Shown: piece by piece, positions 18,555-27,739 of the stretch
How positions within the stretch are numbered: the first letter of the stretch is position 1
How the letters are laid out: each line of letters starts with the position of its first letter
NCBI GenBank assembly: GCA_052034005.1
Contig: JBPOJB010000042.1
Coordinates: 16,375-80,374, forward strand
Source: JAAYDI01 sp052034005
GTDB taxonomy: Bacteria > Planctomycetota > Planctomycetia > Pirellulales > Pirellulaceae
Length of the DNA stretch: 64,000 nucleotides
Reading direction: 5' to 3'
Position numbers and translations under genes: made by a program
Notes under the pieces: generated by a model
Told to the model about the DNA's origin: nothing
What the model saw: only the letters and a program-made list of their open reading frames with translations
The model's database searches: none

Positions 18555-19391
18555 CTAACGCATACTCTCGACCGTCTCGCGCAGCCGGAGAAGCCGTGCG
18601 AGCAGTCCCGGGAACTGAGCCAGCGGGATCATGTTCGGTCCGTCGCTCGGCGACGAATCGGGATCCGGATGCGTCTCGAAAAACAGGCCGTCGACGCCCA
18701 CGGCCACCGCCGCCCGGGCCAACGGCTCGACCATCTCCCGGTTGCCGCCCGTCGCGGCGCCGAGCCCGCCGGGCTCCTGCACGCTGTGCGTCGCGTCGAA
18801 CACGACGGGCACGCCGAGCGCCCGCATCTGGGGCAGGCTGCGCATGTCGTTCACCAGTCGGCCATAACCGAAGAATGTGCCCCGCTCGCAGAGCAACACG
18901 TGGCGGCAGCCGGCCGCCGCCAGCTTGTCCACCACATGCCGCATGTCCCACGGCGCCATGAACTGACCCTTCTTCACATGGACCGCCCGGCCGGTGGCCG
19001 CGGCTGCGCGGAGCAAGTCCGTCTGGCGGGCCAGGAACGCAGGGATCTGGATCAACGCACAGACAGCACCCACACGCGCCGCCTGCTGCGGTTCGTGGAT
19101 GTCGGTCGTCACCGGCAAACCCGTCTCCTGATGCACCTGACGCAAGATCTCCAGGCCCTGCTCCAGGCCCGGGCCGCGACCGGCCGCCCCGCTCGTGCGG
19201 TTCGCCTTGTCGAACGAGGCCTTGAAAACCAGATTGACCGGCAGCGACAGCGTGGCCGCCCGGAGCTGACGCGCAATGTCCAGGGCCAGCCCGGCGGTCT
19301 CGAGCACGCAGGGACCGGCGATCAGCAGCAGCGGACAGCCGGTACCGCACCGATAGGGACCGATCGTGATCGGATTGTCAGTCACCGTCAT
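18555..19391 (-). CDS. kdsA: 3-deoxy-8-phosphooctulonate synthase
   Basis: Condenses phosphoenolpyruvate with arabinose 5-phosphate to Kdo 8-phosphate, the first committed step to the Kdo of lipopolysaccharide. Seen: LLLIAGPCVLET, FKASFDKANRTS, GLPVTTDIHEP, IQIPAFLARQTDLL, VKKGQFMAPWDM, ERGTFFGYGRLVNDMR, FDATHSVQEPGG and FFETHPDPDSSPSDGPNMIPL. Cys28 in AGPCVLE is the metal ligand of the metal-dependent class (the E. coli-type enzyme has Asn there). The ATG at 19391 overlaps the stop of the upstream kinase-like gene by four bases, suggesting translational coupling. Implies an LPS-containing outer membrane. Confidence 0.96.
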   Translation of the reverse strand: MTVTDNPITIGPYRCGTGCPLLLIAGPCVLETAGLALDIARQLRAATLSLPVNLVFKASFDKANRTSGAAGRGPGLEQGLEILRQVHQETGLPVTTDIHEPQQAARVGAVCALIQIPAFLARQTDLLRAAAATGRAVHVKKGQFMAPWDMRHVVDKLAAAGCRHVLLCERGTFFGYGRLVNDMRSLPQMRALGVPVVFDATHSVQEPGGLGAATGGNREMVEPLARAAVAVGVDGLFFETHPDPDSSPSDGPNMIPLAQFPGLLARLLRLRETVESMR

Positions 19392-20407
19392 CTGACTGCC
19401 GCCTCCTCCCCCTGACCCGCGTGCCGGAACCCGTGCCGCTGAGCCCAACCCTCCGTGACCACCAGACGCACCCGCGCAGGCACGATCGCGACGTCGACCG
19501 GCAACAGGCCGCCCGGATCGCCATCCAACTGATAGGGCACCTCGCCGTCCGACTCGATCCGGATCCGCGCCGCCATCACACGCCGGCAGTCCGGCCACCG
19601 CTGATGCCGGCCCCGCAGGATGCCGGTCAGGTACCGCACGCCCTGCAGCCATGAGCCGCGCTGGAACAGGCAGATGTCCAAGAGCCCGTCGTCACCACGC
19701 GCCTCCGGCATGATTCGCAGCCCGCCCGCATACTTCGGGATGTTCACGACGAACACCCACCGCCCATGGAGCACCGACCACGCGCCGCCACCTGTTACTC
19801 CGTCCGGCCCGGCCACACTCCGGGCCGCCTCCCCGGAGGGCGCGCACCAGACTCGGATCTCCGGATACTCGTATCTACGGATCGCGTCCAGGATCGGTTT
19901 GATATACGCCGCGTGCCGGATCGGGCCGCGACGGCGTTGATGCAGGCCGTGCACCACGTGCGCGTCGAAGCCGCAGCCGACCATCAACAGGAACAGGCGG
20001 TCGCCCGCTCGACCCGCATCGACCGCCACGCTCGCTCCATGCACGATCGCATGACACAGGGCGGACAACGAAAAAGGGTGCTCCACGTACTTCGCCAGCA
20101 GATTCTCCGTGCCCAGCGGCAGCACCGTGATCGGCGTCTCCGGCGGGGTCGCATTGACCACCGCCGACACCGTGCCGTCGCCACCGGCCGCCACCACCGC
20201 GCGGAGTGACCGGTCGCGTGGTTGGCCAACCGACCTGCGGAGCGCTTCGATGTCCCAGACGGTTTCGACCGACAGCCCGGCCTGCTCCAGGCGCCGACGC
20301 AGCTGGTCCACCTGCTGACCGGCCGCCCCGGCCCCCGCAGTCGGGTTGACCAGAATCACCACACGGCGAGCATCCGGCGGCAAATAGCTGATAGTACGCG
20401 TCATCAA
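19388..20407 (-). CDS. Diacylglycerol kinase-family lipid kinase
   Basis: The DAGK catalytic core is plain: VVILVNPTAGAGAAG, VAAGGDGTVSAVVNATP (GGDGT), ITVLPLGTENLLAKY and, near the end, DGEVPYQLDGDPGGLLPVDVAIVP. Family members phosphorylate diacylglycerol, sphingoid bases or related lipids using ATP. It is the first gene of the minus-strand block with kdsA and a lipoprotein, so an envelope-lipid role is plausible. Start at 20407 or the adjacent ATG at 20404; both give the same mature sequence. Confidence 0.87.
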   Translation of the reverse strand: MMTRTISYLPPDARRVVILVNPTAGAGAAGQQVDQLRRRLEQAGLSVETVWDIEALRRSVGQPRDRSLRAVVAAGGDGTVSAVVNATPPETPITVLPLGTENLLAKYVEHPFSLSALCHAIVHGASVAVDAGRAGDRLFLLMVGCGFDAHVVHGLHQRRRGPIRHAAYIKPILDAIRRYEYPEIRVWCAPSGEAARSVAGPDGVTGGGAWSVLHGRWVFVVNIPKYAGGLRIMPEARGDDGLLDICLFQRGSWLQGVRYLTGILRGRHQRWPDCRRVMAARIRIESDGEVPYQLDGDPGGLLPVDVAIVPARVRLVVTEGWAQRHGFRHAGQGEEAAVR

Positions 20408-20950
20408 CCGATGTATCCCCAGCCCGGTCGAGATCCTAACAGATCCCCGTACGCCGCACTACGCTGACCAGGCCTGAGTGAGACTGCCCGGCTTCCGATG
20501 CACGAACGGGAAAAGGCAGAAGATGGGTGGAGTGTCTCCGGCGGATCCTGTGCCAGGATCATGCGTGTGTAGTGTTTCGCTGTGTCGTGGTGCGCGGGCC
20601 GGCCAGGGCCGTTCGGGTAGGATGCCGATCGGTTTCATCAACGTAACAAGCGTCGATTAAACAAGTTATGAACAATCGAGCGGGTCCCGCCCCGGTCCAG
20701 GTCCGGGGATGGCATGCGGTTCGCCTTAGTGCCTGTCGCGTCGCGCACGGGAGCGTTTTCCTCCGCGATGCAAACTGGCCTGTGGGGCCTTTGACGTGAG
20801 ATCCCGAAACAGGTTGCCTTGCCCCTGACCGTTCGGTTGGCCAATGCGTTGTTGGCGCGTCGGAGGCCCCATTTTCTCCGCCTATTGACGCCCGTGGGCC
20901 ATTTCCCTACCGTAGGGGTTCCTCCGCCGGTCGCTGTGCGCGACCGGCGT
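20408..20950. other. Intergenic region upstream of tRNA-Thr
   Basis: About 540 bp without a supported gene. Short frames exist but have no recognisable product or good ribosome site. It separates the divergent lipid-kinase gene (minus) from tRNA-Thr and the TPR/alpha-CTD gene (plus) and must carry both promoters. I see no terminator or repeat that I can document. Confidence 0.5.
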
Positions 20951-21024
20951 GCCAGCGTAGCTTCAATTGGCAGAGCACCGCATTCGTAATGCGGGGGTTG
21001 TGGGTTCGACTCCCACCGCTGGCT
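20951..21024 (+). tRNA. tRNA-Thr (anticodon CGT)
   Basis: Full cloverleaf by eye: acceptor GCCAGCG pairs with CGCTGGC at 21017-21023, D-arm GCTT...GAGC, anticodon stem CCGCA/TGCGG with loop TTCGTAA giving anticodon CGT (reads ACG, Thr), and T-arm GTGGG-TTCGACT-CCCAC. The discriminator is T and no CCA is encoded. The gene lies 72 bp upstream of the TPR/alpha-CTD gene. Confidence 0.93.
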
Positions 21025-21096
21025 CTCCGCACTGTCTGGCACGCGCCGGCGCGCCTTCTTGCCGGGGCCACGTCTGCTCAAGGGGAGTACTTGTAC

Positions 21097-22422
21097 ATGG
21101 CGCAAGGGTTGGATATCGACCTGAAGGAAATCGTGTTGTCCAACAGTACGTTCGGACCCGACGAGATTGACCAACTGACCGGTGCGATCTCCACGGACGC
21201 TTCGCGAGTGCCGATCCTCCGCGATGCGGTATCCGAGTTGGAGACGAGCGAAGAGCTGACGCCCGCCATGGCCGTCCGGCTCGGCGTGTGTTACTACCTG
21301 CTGGGCCGCACGGTGCGGGCCATCGAGACGCTGCGCAGCGCGGACGGGAGTGCCCTGGCCTTGTTCTACCTCGGGCGGTCGTTGTTCGCGACCGGCGAGT
21401 ATGCGGAGGCGATTGCGAGCTACCAGGCGGCGAGGAAAGCCGGCTACAACGCGGACCAATGCGCGTTAGCGATCGGGGAAGCACAGCGCTACATGGGTGA
21501 CGCGGCGGCGTCGCTGGCGACCCTGGACGCGTTGTCGGGTGCGATCGAGCAGACGGCCGAGTACCTGTATCAGCGGGGCGCGACGATCGCGGCCCTGGGC
21601 GGCAATCCGTCGGAAGTGGTGGCCTTGTACGAGCGGGCGGTGGCGGCGGACGCGAGGCACCCGGGCGCGCTGTTCGGGCTGGCGCTGGAATCGGATCGAC
21701 GCGGGGACGACGATCGCGCGCTGGAGCTGTGCGAGCGTGCCGTGCAGGGTTATCCGACACATGTTGGCTCGCTGTTGAATCTGGGGCTGATGTATGAGGA
21801 CCGGATGCGGTACGAATCGGCTCAAGCCTGTTACCGACGGATCCTGGACAGCTTCCCGAACGATGCACGCGCGCGGCTCTATTACAAGGACGCGTCCGCC
21901 TCGAGCGACATGTTCTACGACGAAGAGGCGCAGAAGCGCAACGAGCGGCTCAACCAGGTGCTGAGCATTCCCGTCACCGACTTCGAACTCTCGGTGCGCA
22001 GCCGCAACTGTCTCCAGAAGATGGGTGTGCGCACGCTGGGCGATCTGACGCGCATTTCCGAGATGGAGTTGCTCTCGAGCAAGAACTTCGGCGAGACGTC
22101 GCTCATTGAAATCCGCGACATGCTGCACTCCAAGGGGCTCGATCTGGGCATGTACGTCGACCGGCGGCCGGAGCCCGAGATCCCGCTGGACCTGTCGGAC
22201 CTCTCACCGGACGAGCAGGCGGTGCTGGAGCGCCCGATTGCCGAACTGAACCTGTCGGTGCGGGCGCGCAAGTGCATGGTACGCTTGGGCTTGACGACGT
22301 TGGGCGAGCTGATCCGCAAGACGGGCGACGACTTGCTGGAATGTAAGAACTTCGGCGTGACGAGCTTGAACGAAGTCCGCGAGAAGTTGGCCCAAGTGAA
22401 TCTGAAGCTGCGCGGCGACTAA
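21097..22422 (+). CDS. TPR protein with two C-terminal RNA polymerase alpha-CTD domains
   Basis: Residues ~60-280 are TPR-like helical repeats (ALALFYLGRSLFATGEYAEA, HPGALFGLALESDRRGDDDR, HVGSLLNLGLMYEDRMRYES). They are followed by two copies of the alpha-subunit C-terminal domain. The first, from about residue 295 (FELSVRSRNCLQKMGVRTLGDL, LLSSKNFGETSLIEIRDML, GLDLGM), keeps the counterparts of E. coli R265, N268, C269, G296, S299 and E302; K298 is Thr. The second, from about residue 383 (LNLSVRARKCMVRLGLTTLGEL), keeps R265 but has Lys at N268. No polymerase alpha N-terminal domain is present, so it is not RpoA. It precedes tgt, whose ATG overlaps its TAA by one base. A transcription-related or RNA-polymerase-binding role is inferred. 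ATG 21097 follows GGGGAG. Confidence 0.88.
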   Translation: MAQGLDIDLKEIVLSNSTFGPDEIDQLTGAISTDASRVPILRDAVSELETSEELTPAMAVRLGVCYYLLGRTVRAIETLRSADGSALALFYLGRSLFATGEYAEAIASYQAARKAGYNADQCALAIGEAQRYMGDAAASLATLDALSGAIEQTAEYLYQRGATIAALGGNPSEVVALYERAVAADARHPGALFGLALESDRRGDDDRALELCERAVQGYPTHVGSLLNLGLMYEDRMRYESAQACYRRILDSFPNDARARLYYKDASASSDMFYDEEAQKRNERLNQVLSIPVTDFELSVRSRNCLQKMGVRTLGDLTRISEMELLSSKNFGETSLIEIRDMLHSKGLDLGMYVDRRPEPEIPLDLSDLSPDEQAVLERPIAELNLSVRARKCMVRLGLTTLGELIRKTGDDLLECKNFGVTSLNEVREKLAQVNLKLRGD

Positions 22423-23576
22423 TGGCGGCCTCTCCGCTCTCCCTGGAACTGCTGGCGACCGATCCCGGTTGTGCGGCCCGCCGCAGCGTCCTGCACACGC
22501 CGCATGGCGACGTGCAACTGCCGGCCTTCATGCCGGTCGGTACTCAGGCGACCGTCAAGGGCTGCACGATCGACATGGTCCGGCAGACCGGCGCGGAGAT
22601 GATCCTCGGCAACGCGTATCATCTGGCGTTGCGGCCGGGGGCCGACGTGGTGTGCGCGCTGGGCGGCTTGCACCGGTTCGTCGGCTGGGATGGTCCGATC
22701 CTGACCGACAGCGGCGGGTTCCAGATCTTCAGCCTCGAACGGCTCTGCCGCGTGACGGACGCGGCCGTCGAGTTCCGCTCGCATATCGACGGCCGCCTGG
22801 TGACGCTCAGTCCGGAACGGGCCGTGGCGGTCCAGGAGCAGTTGGGGAGCGATGTGGCGATGGTGCTGGACCACGTCGTGGCGCTGCCCGCCCCGCAGGC
22901 GGCGATCGTCGACGCGTGCCACCGGACGGTCGCCTGGGCGGCCCGGTGCCGGGCGGCGGCGACCCGTCGCGATCAGGCCCTGTTTGCCATTGTCCAGGGC
23001 GGCTTGGACCCGGATCTGCGGCGCTGGTGCGCGCAGCGCCTCGTGGCACTCGAGTTCCCCGGCTACGCCATCGGGGGCTTGAGCGTGGGGGAGACTCCTG
23101 AGCAGATGTACGCCACGCTCGACGCCACCTGTCCGGTGCTGCCCGCCGACCGGCCGCGCTATCTGATGGGGGTGGGAAGACCGGAGGACATCCTGGAGTC
23201 GATCCGACGCGGCGTCGACCTGTTCGACTGCGTGATGCCCACGCGCAACGGCCGCAACGCATTGGCCTTTACCGACTACGGTCCGCTGCGGCTGCGGAAC
23301 CAGATCCATCGATGGGACCCGCGGCCCCTCGCGCCCGAGTGCCCGTGCCTGGCCTGCCGGCACAGTCGCGGGTACCTGCACCACCTGTTCAAGGCCGGCG
23401 AGATGCTCGGTCCCATGCTGCTGTCCGTTCACAACCTGACCTACTACCAGCGACTGTTGTCCGACGCGCGCGCGGCGATCGTGTCGGGCACGTTCGTGGA
23501 CTTCCATCGTCGGCGGGCGGCGCTCTGGGCGGAGGGGGAGGGTCATCGGCCGTCGGAGGCCGTCGGCCGGACGTAG
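22422..23576 (+). CDS. tgt: Queuine tRNA-ribosyltransferase
   Basis: Replaces guanine 34 with preQ1 in the GUN-anticodon tRNAs (Asp, Asn, His, Tyr). Evident motifs: MPVGTQATVKG, ILGNAYHLALRPG, ILTDSGGFQIFSL (catalytic Asp region), IVQGGLDPDLR, YAIGGLSVGE, YLMGVGRPEDILE, GVDLFDCVMPTRNGRN (nucleophilic Asp) and the zinc site CPCLACRHSRGYLHHLF. Length is normal. The start codon overlaps the previous stop (TAATG), so translation is probably coupled. Followed by yajC and secDF, as in many bacteria. Confidence 0.97.
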   Translation: MAASPLSLELLATDPGCAARRSVLHTPHGDVQLPAFMPVGTQATVKGCTIDMVRQTGAEMILGNAYHLALRPGADVVCALGGLHRFVGWDGPILTDSGGFQIFSLERLCRVTDAAVEFRSHIDGRLVTLSPERAVAVQEQLGSDVAMVLDHVVALPAPQAAIVDACHRTVAWAARCRAAATRRDQALFAIVQGGLDPDLRRWCAQRLVALEFPGYAIGGLSVGETPEQMYATLDATCPVLPADRPRYLMGVGRPEDILESIRRGVDLFDCVMPTRNGRNALAFTDYGPLRLRNQIHRWDPRPLAPECPCLACRHSRGYLHHLFKAGEMLGPMLLSVHNLTYYQRLLSDARAAIVSGTFVDFHRRRAALWAEGEGHRPSEAVGRT

Positions 23577-23654
23577 TTGCCGGGGTGTGAGCGGGCAACG
23601 CCCTTGCTCGTTGTGGCGCAAGGCCTTAAGATATCTCGCTAATCGATCGGGGGT

Positions 23655-23692
23655 TGGCCCGGTGGGGGATGCCGTCGGGCCATTTTCTGTTG
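23655..23692 (+). terminator. Possible terminator after tgt
   Basis: TGGCCCG (23655-23661) pairs with CGGGCCA (23676-23682) around a 14-base loop, followed by TTTTCTGTTGTT. The T-run is interrupted, so efficiency is uncertain. If real it would separate tgt from yajC-secDF, or act as an attenuator. Confidence 0.4.
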
Positions 23693-23852
23693 TTCGTGGC
23701 CGTCGGACGGAGGTGTCCCGGCCGCGGTTCGGCCGTCGGACCCAGGTCTGGCCGGACGCTGCCGCAGGCGACGGCGTCCCGGGGTGGGACCCGCCTGCCC
23801 GGCCGCAATGGCGGCGTGTCCGGCAGACCCACAATGTGGGAAGAAGTGCTTC

Positions 23853-24230
23853 ATGCTGACCAGCTTCACTGTGATCGCGAGCGTCGTGCTTGCCGAGGGC
23901 GACCCGCCCGTCCGCCCCGGCCTCGACCTGCTGTTAAACAATATGGTGATCCCGTTGTTGATGGTGGCGGTGCTGTTTTATCTTTTCATCATCCGGCCGG
24001 AACGCCGCAAGCGTGCGGAGATGACGGCCATGCTGCAGAGCCTCAAGAAGAACGACCGGGTGGTGACGATCGGGGGCATTTACGGAACGGTGGTCAACGC
24101 GCCGAAGGATCTGGACGAAATCACGATCAAGGTGGATGAGAGTACGAACACGAAGCTCCGGGTGCTGCGGTCGGCCATTGCCCGGGTGCTGGCCGCGGAC
24201 AACGGGGCGTCATCCAAGACCGACTCATGA
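23853..24230 (+). CDS. yajC: Preprotein translocase accessory subunit YajC
   Basis: A 125-residue single-span protein: short N-terminal segment, helix NNMVIPLLMVAVLFYLFIIRPERRKR, then the conserved cytoplasmic stretch MLQSLKKNDRVVTIGGIYGTVVN. YajC associates with SecDF and YidC at the Sec translocon. The IIRPERRK after the helix is diagnostic. It precedes secDF with about 60 bases between. The ATG at 23853 was chosen because the upstream extension has no family resemblance. Confidence 0.93.
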   Translation: MLTSFTVIASVVLAEGDPPVRPGLDLLLNNMVIPLLMVAVLFYLFIIRPERRKRAEMTAMLQSLKKNDRVVTIGGIYGTVVNAPKDLDEITIKVDESTNTKLRVLRSAIARVLAADNGASSKTDS

Positions 24231-24289
24231 GACTCACACGTTACCCAGACCCACACGCATAGGTTCTCGGGAATTAGGAAGTTCCTGTC

Positions 24290-27200
24290 ATGTTTGATGC
24301 CTTGTACATGCCTCTGTTGTTGGCCCAGCAAGCCGCGCCGAGCCCATGGGTCGCGGCGCTGCTCAAGGTGCTGACGTTCCTCGTCATCGTGGCGCTGGCG
24401 ATTGGGGTGCCGATCCTGCTCGGCTCCACGTTGGCCCGGTGGTTGCGCATGCGCGGATACGGTTGGAAGCTCAGCCTGATCTTCATCACGATATCGGTCG
24501 CGCTGCTGATCATCGTCCGCAGCGTCCGATGGGACGAGCAGCAGCAGGCCTACAAGTTCCACATGCCGATGGGCGTGGACTTGAAGGGCGGTGTGGTGCT
24601 GATCTACGAGATCGACCTGGACAGCATTGCGGGGGACAAGTCGGAGCAGGCGGCACGCCAGATCAACCGGGGGGACCTGGTGCAGGCGATCACCAACCGC
24701 ATCAACCCGTCCGGCACGAAGGAGATCGTGGTCCGCCCCTACGGGGAACGGCAGGTGGAGATCATCATCCCGGAAGTGGACAAGGCGGAGGTCGACACGA
24801 TCAAGCAGCGGATCAGCACGGCCGGCATGCTCGAGTTCCGGATCATGGCCAACACCAATGACCACCAGGCCATCATCGGGCTGGCGGAGGAACAGGCGCA
24901 AAGCCCGGACCCGGCGCGTCGGATCAGCAAGTTCGTGGTCCAGCCCGTGCGCGACGAGACCGGGGCGGTGCATGACCAGCGGGTCGGCTTCTGGGCGCGG
25001 GGCAAGAAAGACAAGCTCAAGGCGGGAGACCTCGAGGGGAACATCGTGCGGAACGCGGCCAGCGGCGAACTGCTCGATGTCGCGTCGCTGCCGCCGCCGC
25101 GCGACCGGGACGAACTGCTCGAGGGCTACCTGAAGGAAATCGGGTTGGAGGATGTGGATTTCCTGGTCGCCACCGACGACGGCGCCGACGTGACGGGCGA
25201 CTACCTGGGGATGGTGGCGCCCAGCGTGGACGAGTACATGTCGCCTTGCGTCACCTTCCGCTTGACGGGCGAGGGGGTCAGCAAATTCCAATACCTGACC
25301 AGCTCGAACCTGCCGGACATGGACCGGACGCCGCCCTTCTACCGCCACCTGGCGATCATCCTGGACGAGCAGTTGATCTCGTTCCCGCGTCTGATCACGA
25401 CGATCAGCGACAGCGGCCGGATCACCGGCCATTTCTCGCCGGAGGAAGTGGATTTCCTGGTGGGGATCCTGCGGGCGGGCAAGCTGCCGGCCACCTTGAA
25501 AAAAGTGCCGATCAGCGAGAACCAGATCGGTTCGATGCTCGGCGACGACACGATCCGCAAGGGCACGGGCGCTACGCTCATTGCGCTGGCGGCCGTGCTC
25601 CTGTTCATGGCCGTCTACTATCGGTTCAGCGGGCTGGTCGCCTGCGGCGCGCTGATCATGAACCTCTTGTTCGTGTTCGCCATCATGATCATGCTCAACG
25701 CGCCCCTCACGCTGCCCGGCATCGCCGGCTTGGCGCTGACCGTGGGCATGGCCGTGGACAGCAACGTGTTGATCTTCGAACGGCTGCGCGAGGAAATGGC
25801 CCGCGGCACCGGACTGCGAATGGCCATCCGCAACGGCTTCGACCGGGCCACGACCACGATTATCGACTCGAACCTCACCACGGTAATCACGGGCATTGTG
25901 CTCTACGCAGTCGGTACCGACCAGCTGCGCGGGTTCGCCGTGACGTTGATCCTGGGGTTGATGACCAGCATGTTCACAGCCGTCTTCTGCTCGCGGGTCG
26001 TGTTCGACATCTTCGAGCGCCGCGGGTGGATCAAGAGCCTGTACATGATGCGGTTCATCGGCAAGACGAACTTCGACTTCATCGGCAAGTGCGGCATCGC
26101 CCTGACCGCCTCGTCCGTGCTGATCCTGATCGGCATGGCGGCGCTGTTCGTCCGCGGCCGCGAGATTCTCGATACCGACCTCGCGGGCGGAGTCTCCGTC
26201 CACATGCTGCTGCGGGAGTCGATGTCGCCGGACGAGGTGCGCGCGCGGCTGACCAGACACTTCGAAGACGCGACGCCGCCGGTCAGCTGCACCGTCAACA
26301 CGGTCGGCGTGGCCGATCACCCCGAGAACAGCGTCTACAAGATCGATGCGAATCTGGACTCGTCCGACGCGCTGGAAGACGCGATTCAGCAGGCGTTCCG
26401 TGACAAGAACGGCAACAGCTTCCTGCTGATGTATACCATGGACTACTCCGACGTGAGGCAGGTGACGAAAGACCAACGGCCGGCCGACCAGGCACCGACA
26501 CCAGGGGGCGAGGCGGCCAAGCCGGACACTGAGGCGGACAAGCCGGACACTGAGGCGGACAAGCCGGATGCCGGAGAGGCCCCCGCGCCGGCGCCGCCCG
26601 TCAACGGCTCCGGCGCGTCCCTGCGCGGCAACTTGCCGCCCGATTCCCTGCTCGCCTGGGCCGGTGCGACCGCGCAGGACACACAGGAGCCGCCGGCCGA
26701 GACACCGCCCGCGCAAGAGCCACCGGCCAGCGCCACTCCCCACGCACCTGCCGATGCGGCCGCCCCGGCGCCGGCGCCTGTGGAACAGACCCCGGCCCCC
26801 TCGGACGTGGCCGCCAAGACGCCGCCCGAAACGGCTGCGACACCGAGCGCCCAGGAGGTCAAGGCCGTCGCCTACCTGACGTTTGGCGACGAGATCAGTG
26901 CGCCGACGCTCCGGGACAAGCTCACCCAGATCTTCTTCGTTCTCTATCCGTTGACGGGCAATACCAGCGCGGGAGATGCCCCGCTGGCGGAAGAAGTGCC
27001 CGGTCTGTACGTCGACCCCCAGCCGTACTTCACGTGGGACCAGACCAGCCGCCTCCCCAGCAAGACCTGGCACGTGCAGGTGTCGGCGCCCGTTGAGCGA
27101 TTGGAGGCCGTGTTGCAACGCATGAAGCAGGAGCTGACCAGCACGCCGGTCTTCCCGTCGTCCAGTTCGGTGGGTGGTCAAGTGGCCGGCAACATGCGCG

Positions 27201-27739
27201 ACCTGGCCATCATGGCCCTGCTCGCCAGCTGGCTGGGGATCATCGTCTACGTGTGGGTCAGGTTCCAGAACCTGGTCTTCGGCCTGGCCGCTGTCATCGC
27301 GCTGGTGCATGACGTGCTGATCACGGTGGCCGCGATCGCCGTGAGTGCCTACCTCACCGGCGCCCTGGGGTTCCTGTTGATCGACGATTTCAAGATCAAC
27401 TTGACGATCGTCGCGGCGCTGCTCACGATCATCGGTTACTCGATCAACGACACCATCGTGATTTACGACCGCGTGCGCGAGATGCGCGGCAAGAGCCCGA
27501 AGGTCACGCCGGAGATGATCAACACGGCCATCAACGAAACGCTCGCCCGCACGATCCTCACCGCGTGGACGGTGTTGCTGGTGACTCTGATCCTGTACTT
27601 CTTCGGCGGCGCCGGGCTCCACGGGTTCGCGTTCGCGATGACGGTGGGCACGATTACGGGGGCGTACAGCACGGTGTACATCGCGGCCCCGCTCGTGCTG
27701 TGGATGCTCAAGAAAGAGAAGAAACCGGCCGTGGAATGA
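24290..27739 (+). CDS. secDF: Fused protein translocase SecDF
   Basis: One polypeptide of 1149 residues carrying SecD then SecF, which use the proton-motive force to pull exported proteins through SecYEG. An extra hydrophobic segment (VLTFLVIVALAIGVPILLGS) precedes the usual SecD start (GVDLKGGVVLIYEIDLDS). The SecD membrane half shows ENQIGSMLGDDTIRKGTGA, GLALTVGMAVDSNVLIFERLREE and IDSNLTTVITGIVLY. SecF begins at about residue 583 (MRFIGKTNFDF) and ends in SINDTIVIYDRVREMRG and ARTILTAWTVLLVTLILYFFGG. The SecF periplasmic domain carries an insertion of about 130 Pro/Ala/Glu-rich residues (roughly 728-860), encoded partly by a 21-bp tandem repeat. Fusion is known in several phyla; the insertion is unusual. 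Confidence 0.96.
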   Translation: MFDALYMPLLLAQQAAPSPWVAALLKVLTFLVIVALAIGVPILLGSTLARWLRMRGYGWKLSLIFITISVALLIIVRSVRWDEQQQAYKFHMPMGVDLKGGVVLIYEIDLDSIAGDKSEQAARQINRGDLVQAITNRINPSGTKEIVVRPYGERQVEIIIPEVDKAEVDTIKQRISTAGMLEFRIMANTNDHQAIIGLAEEQAQSPDPARRISKFVVQPVRDETGAVHDQRVGFWARGKKDKLKAGDLEGNIVRNAASGELLDVASLPPPRDRDELLEGYLKEIGLEDVDFLVATDDGADVTGDYLGMVAPSVDEYMSPCVTFRLTGEGVSKFQYLTSSNLPDMDRTPPFYRHLAIILDEQLISFPRLITTISDSGRITGHFSPEEVDFLVGILRAGKLPATLKKVPISENQIGSMLGDDTIRKGTGATLIALAAVLLFMAVYYRFSGLVACGALIMNLLFVFAIMIMLNAPLTLPGIAGLALTVGMAVDSNVLIFERLREEMARGTGLRMAIRNGFDRATTTIIDSNLTTVITGIVLYAVGTDQLRGFAVTLILGLMTSMFTAVFCSRVVFDIFERRGWIKSLYMMRFIGKTNFDFIGKCGIALTASSVLILIGMAALFVRGREILDTDLAGGVSVHMLLRESMSPDEVRARLTRHFEDATPPVSCTVNTVGVADHPENSVYKIDANLDSSDALEDAIQQAFRDKNGNSFLLMYTMDYSDVRQVTKDQRPADQAPTPGGEAAKPDTEADKPDTEADKPDAGEAPAPAPPVNGSGASLRGNLPPDSLLAWAGATAQDTQEPPAETPPAQEPPASATPHAPADAAAPAPAPVEQTPAPSDVAAKTPPETAATPSAQEVKAVAYLTFGDEISAPTLRDKLTQIFFVLYPLTGNTSAGDAPLAEEVPGLYVDPQPYFTWDQTSRLPSKTWHVQVSAPVERLEAVLQRMKQELTSTPVFPSSSSVGGQVAGNMRDLAIMALLASWLGIIVYVWVRFQNLVFGLAAVIALVHDVLITVAAIAVSAYLTGALGFLLIDDFKINLTIVAALLTIIGYSINDTIVIYDRVREMRGKSPKVTPEMINTAINETLARTILTAWTVLLVTLILYFFGGAGLHGFAFAMTVGTITGAYSTVYIAAPLVLWMLKKEKKPAVE
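26519..26568 (+). repeat. 21-bp tandem repeat inside secDF
   Basis: Two perfect copies of a 21-bp unit (26519-26539 and 26540-26560) plus eight bases of a third, in frame, encoding repeats of KPDTEAD. It falls in the Pro/Ala-rich insertion of the SecF periplasmic domain. Perfect identity suggests recent expansion by slippage. Confidence 0.85.

Noticed and set aside
18493..19350. N-terminal extension of the TPR lipoprotein frame overlapping kdsA
   Set aside because: The extension lies entirely in kdsA in another frame; the signal peptide and lipobox start at 18492.
20478..20660. Short frame upstream of tRNA-Thr
   Set aside because: Sixty codons with no family, no ribosome site, and biased composition typical of non-coding GC-rich DNA.
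23577..23640. Possible hairpin right after tgt
   Set aside because: Pairing is short and irregular with no T-run; only the stem at 23655-23682 was kept.
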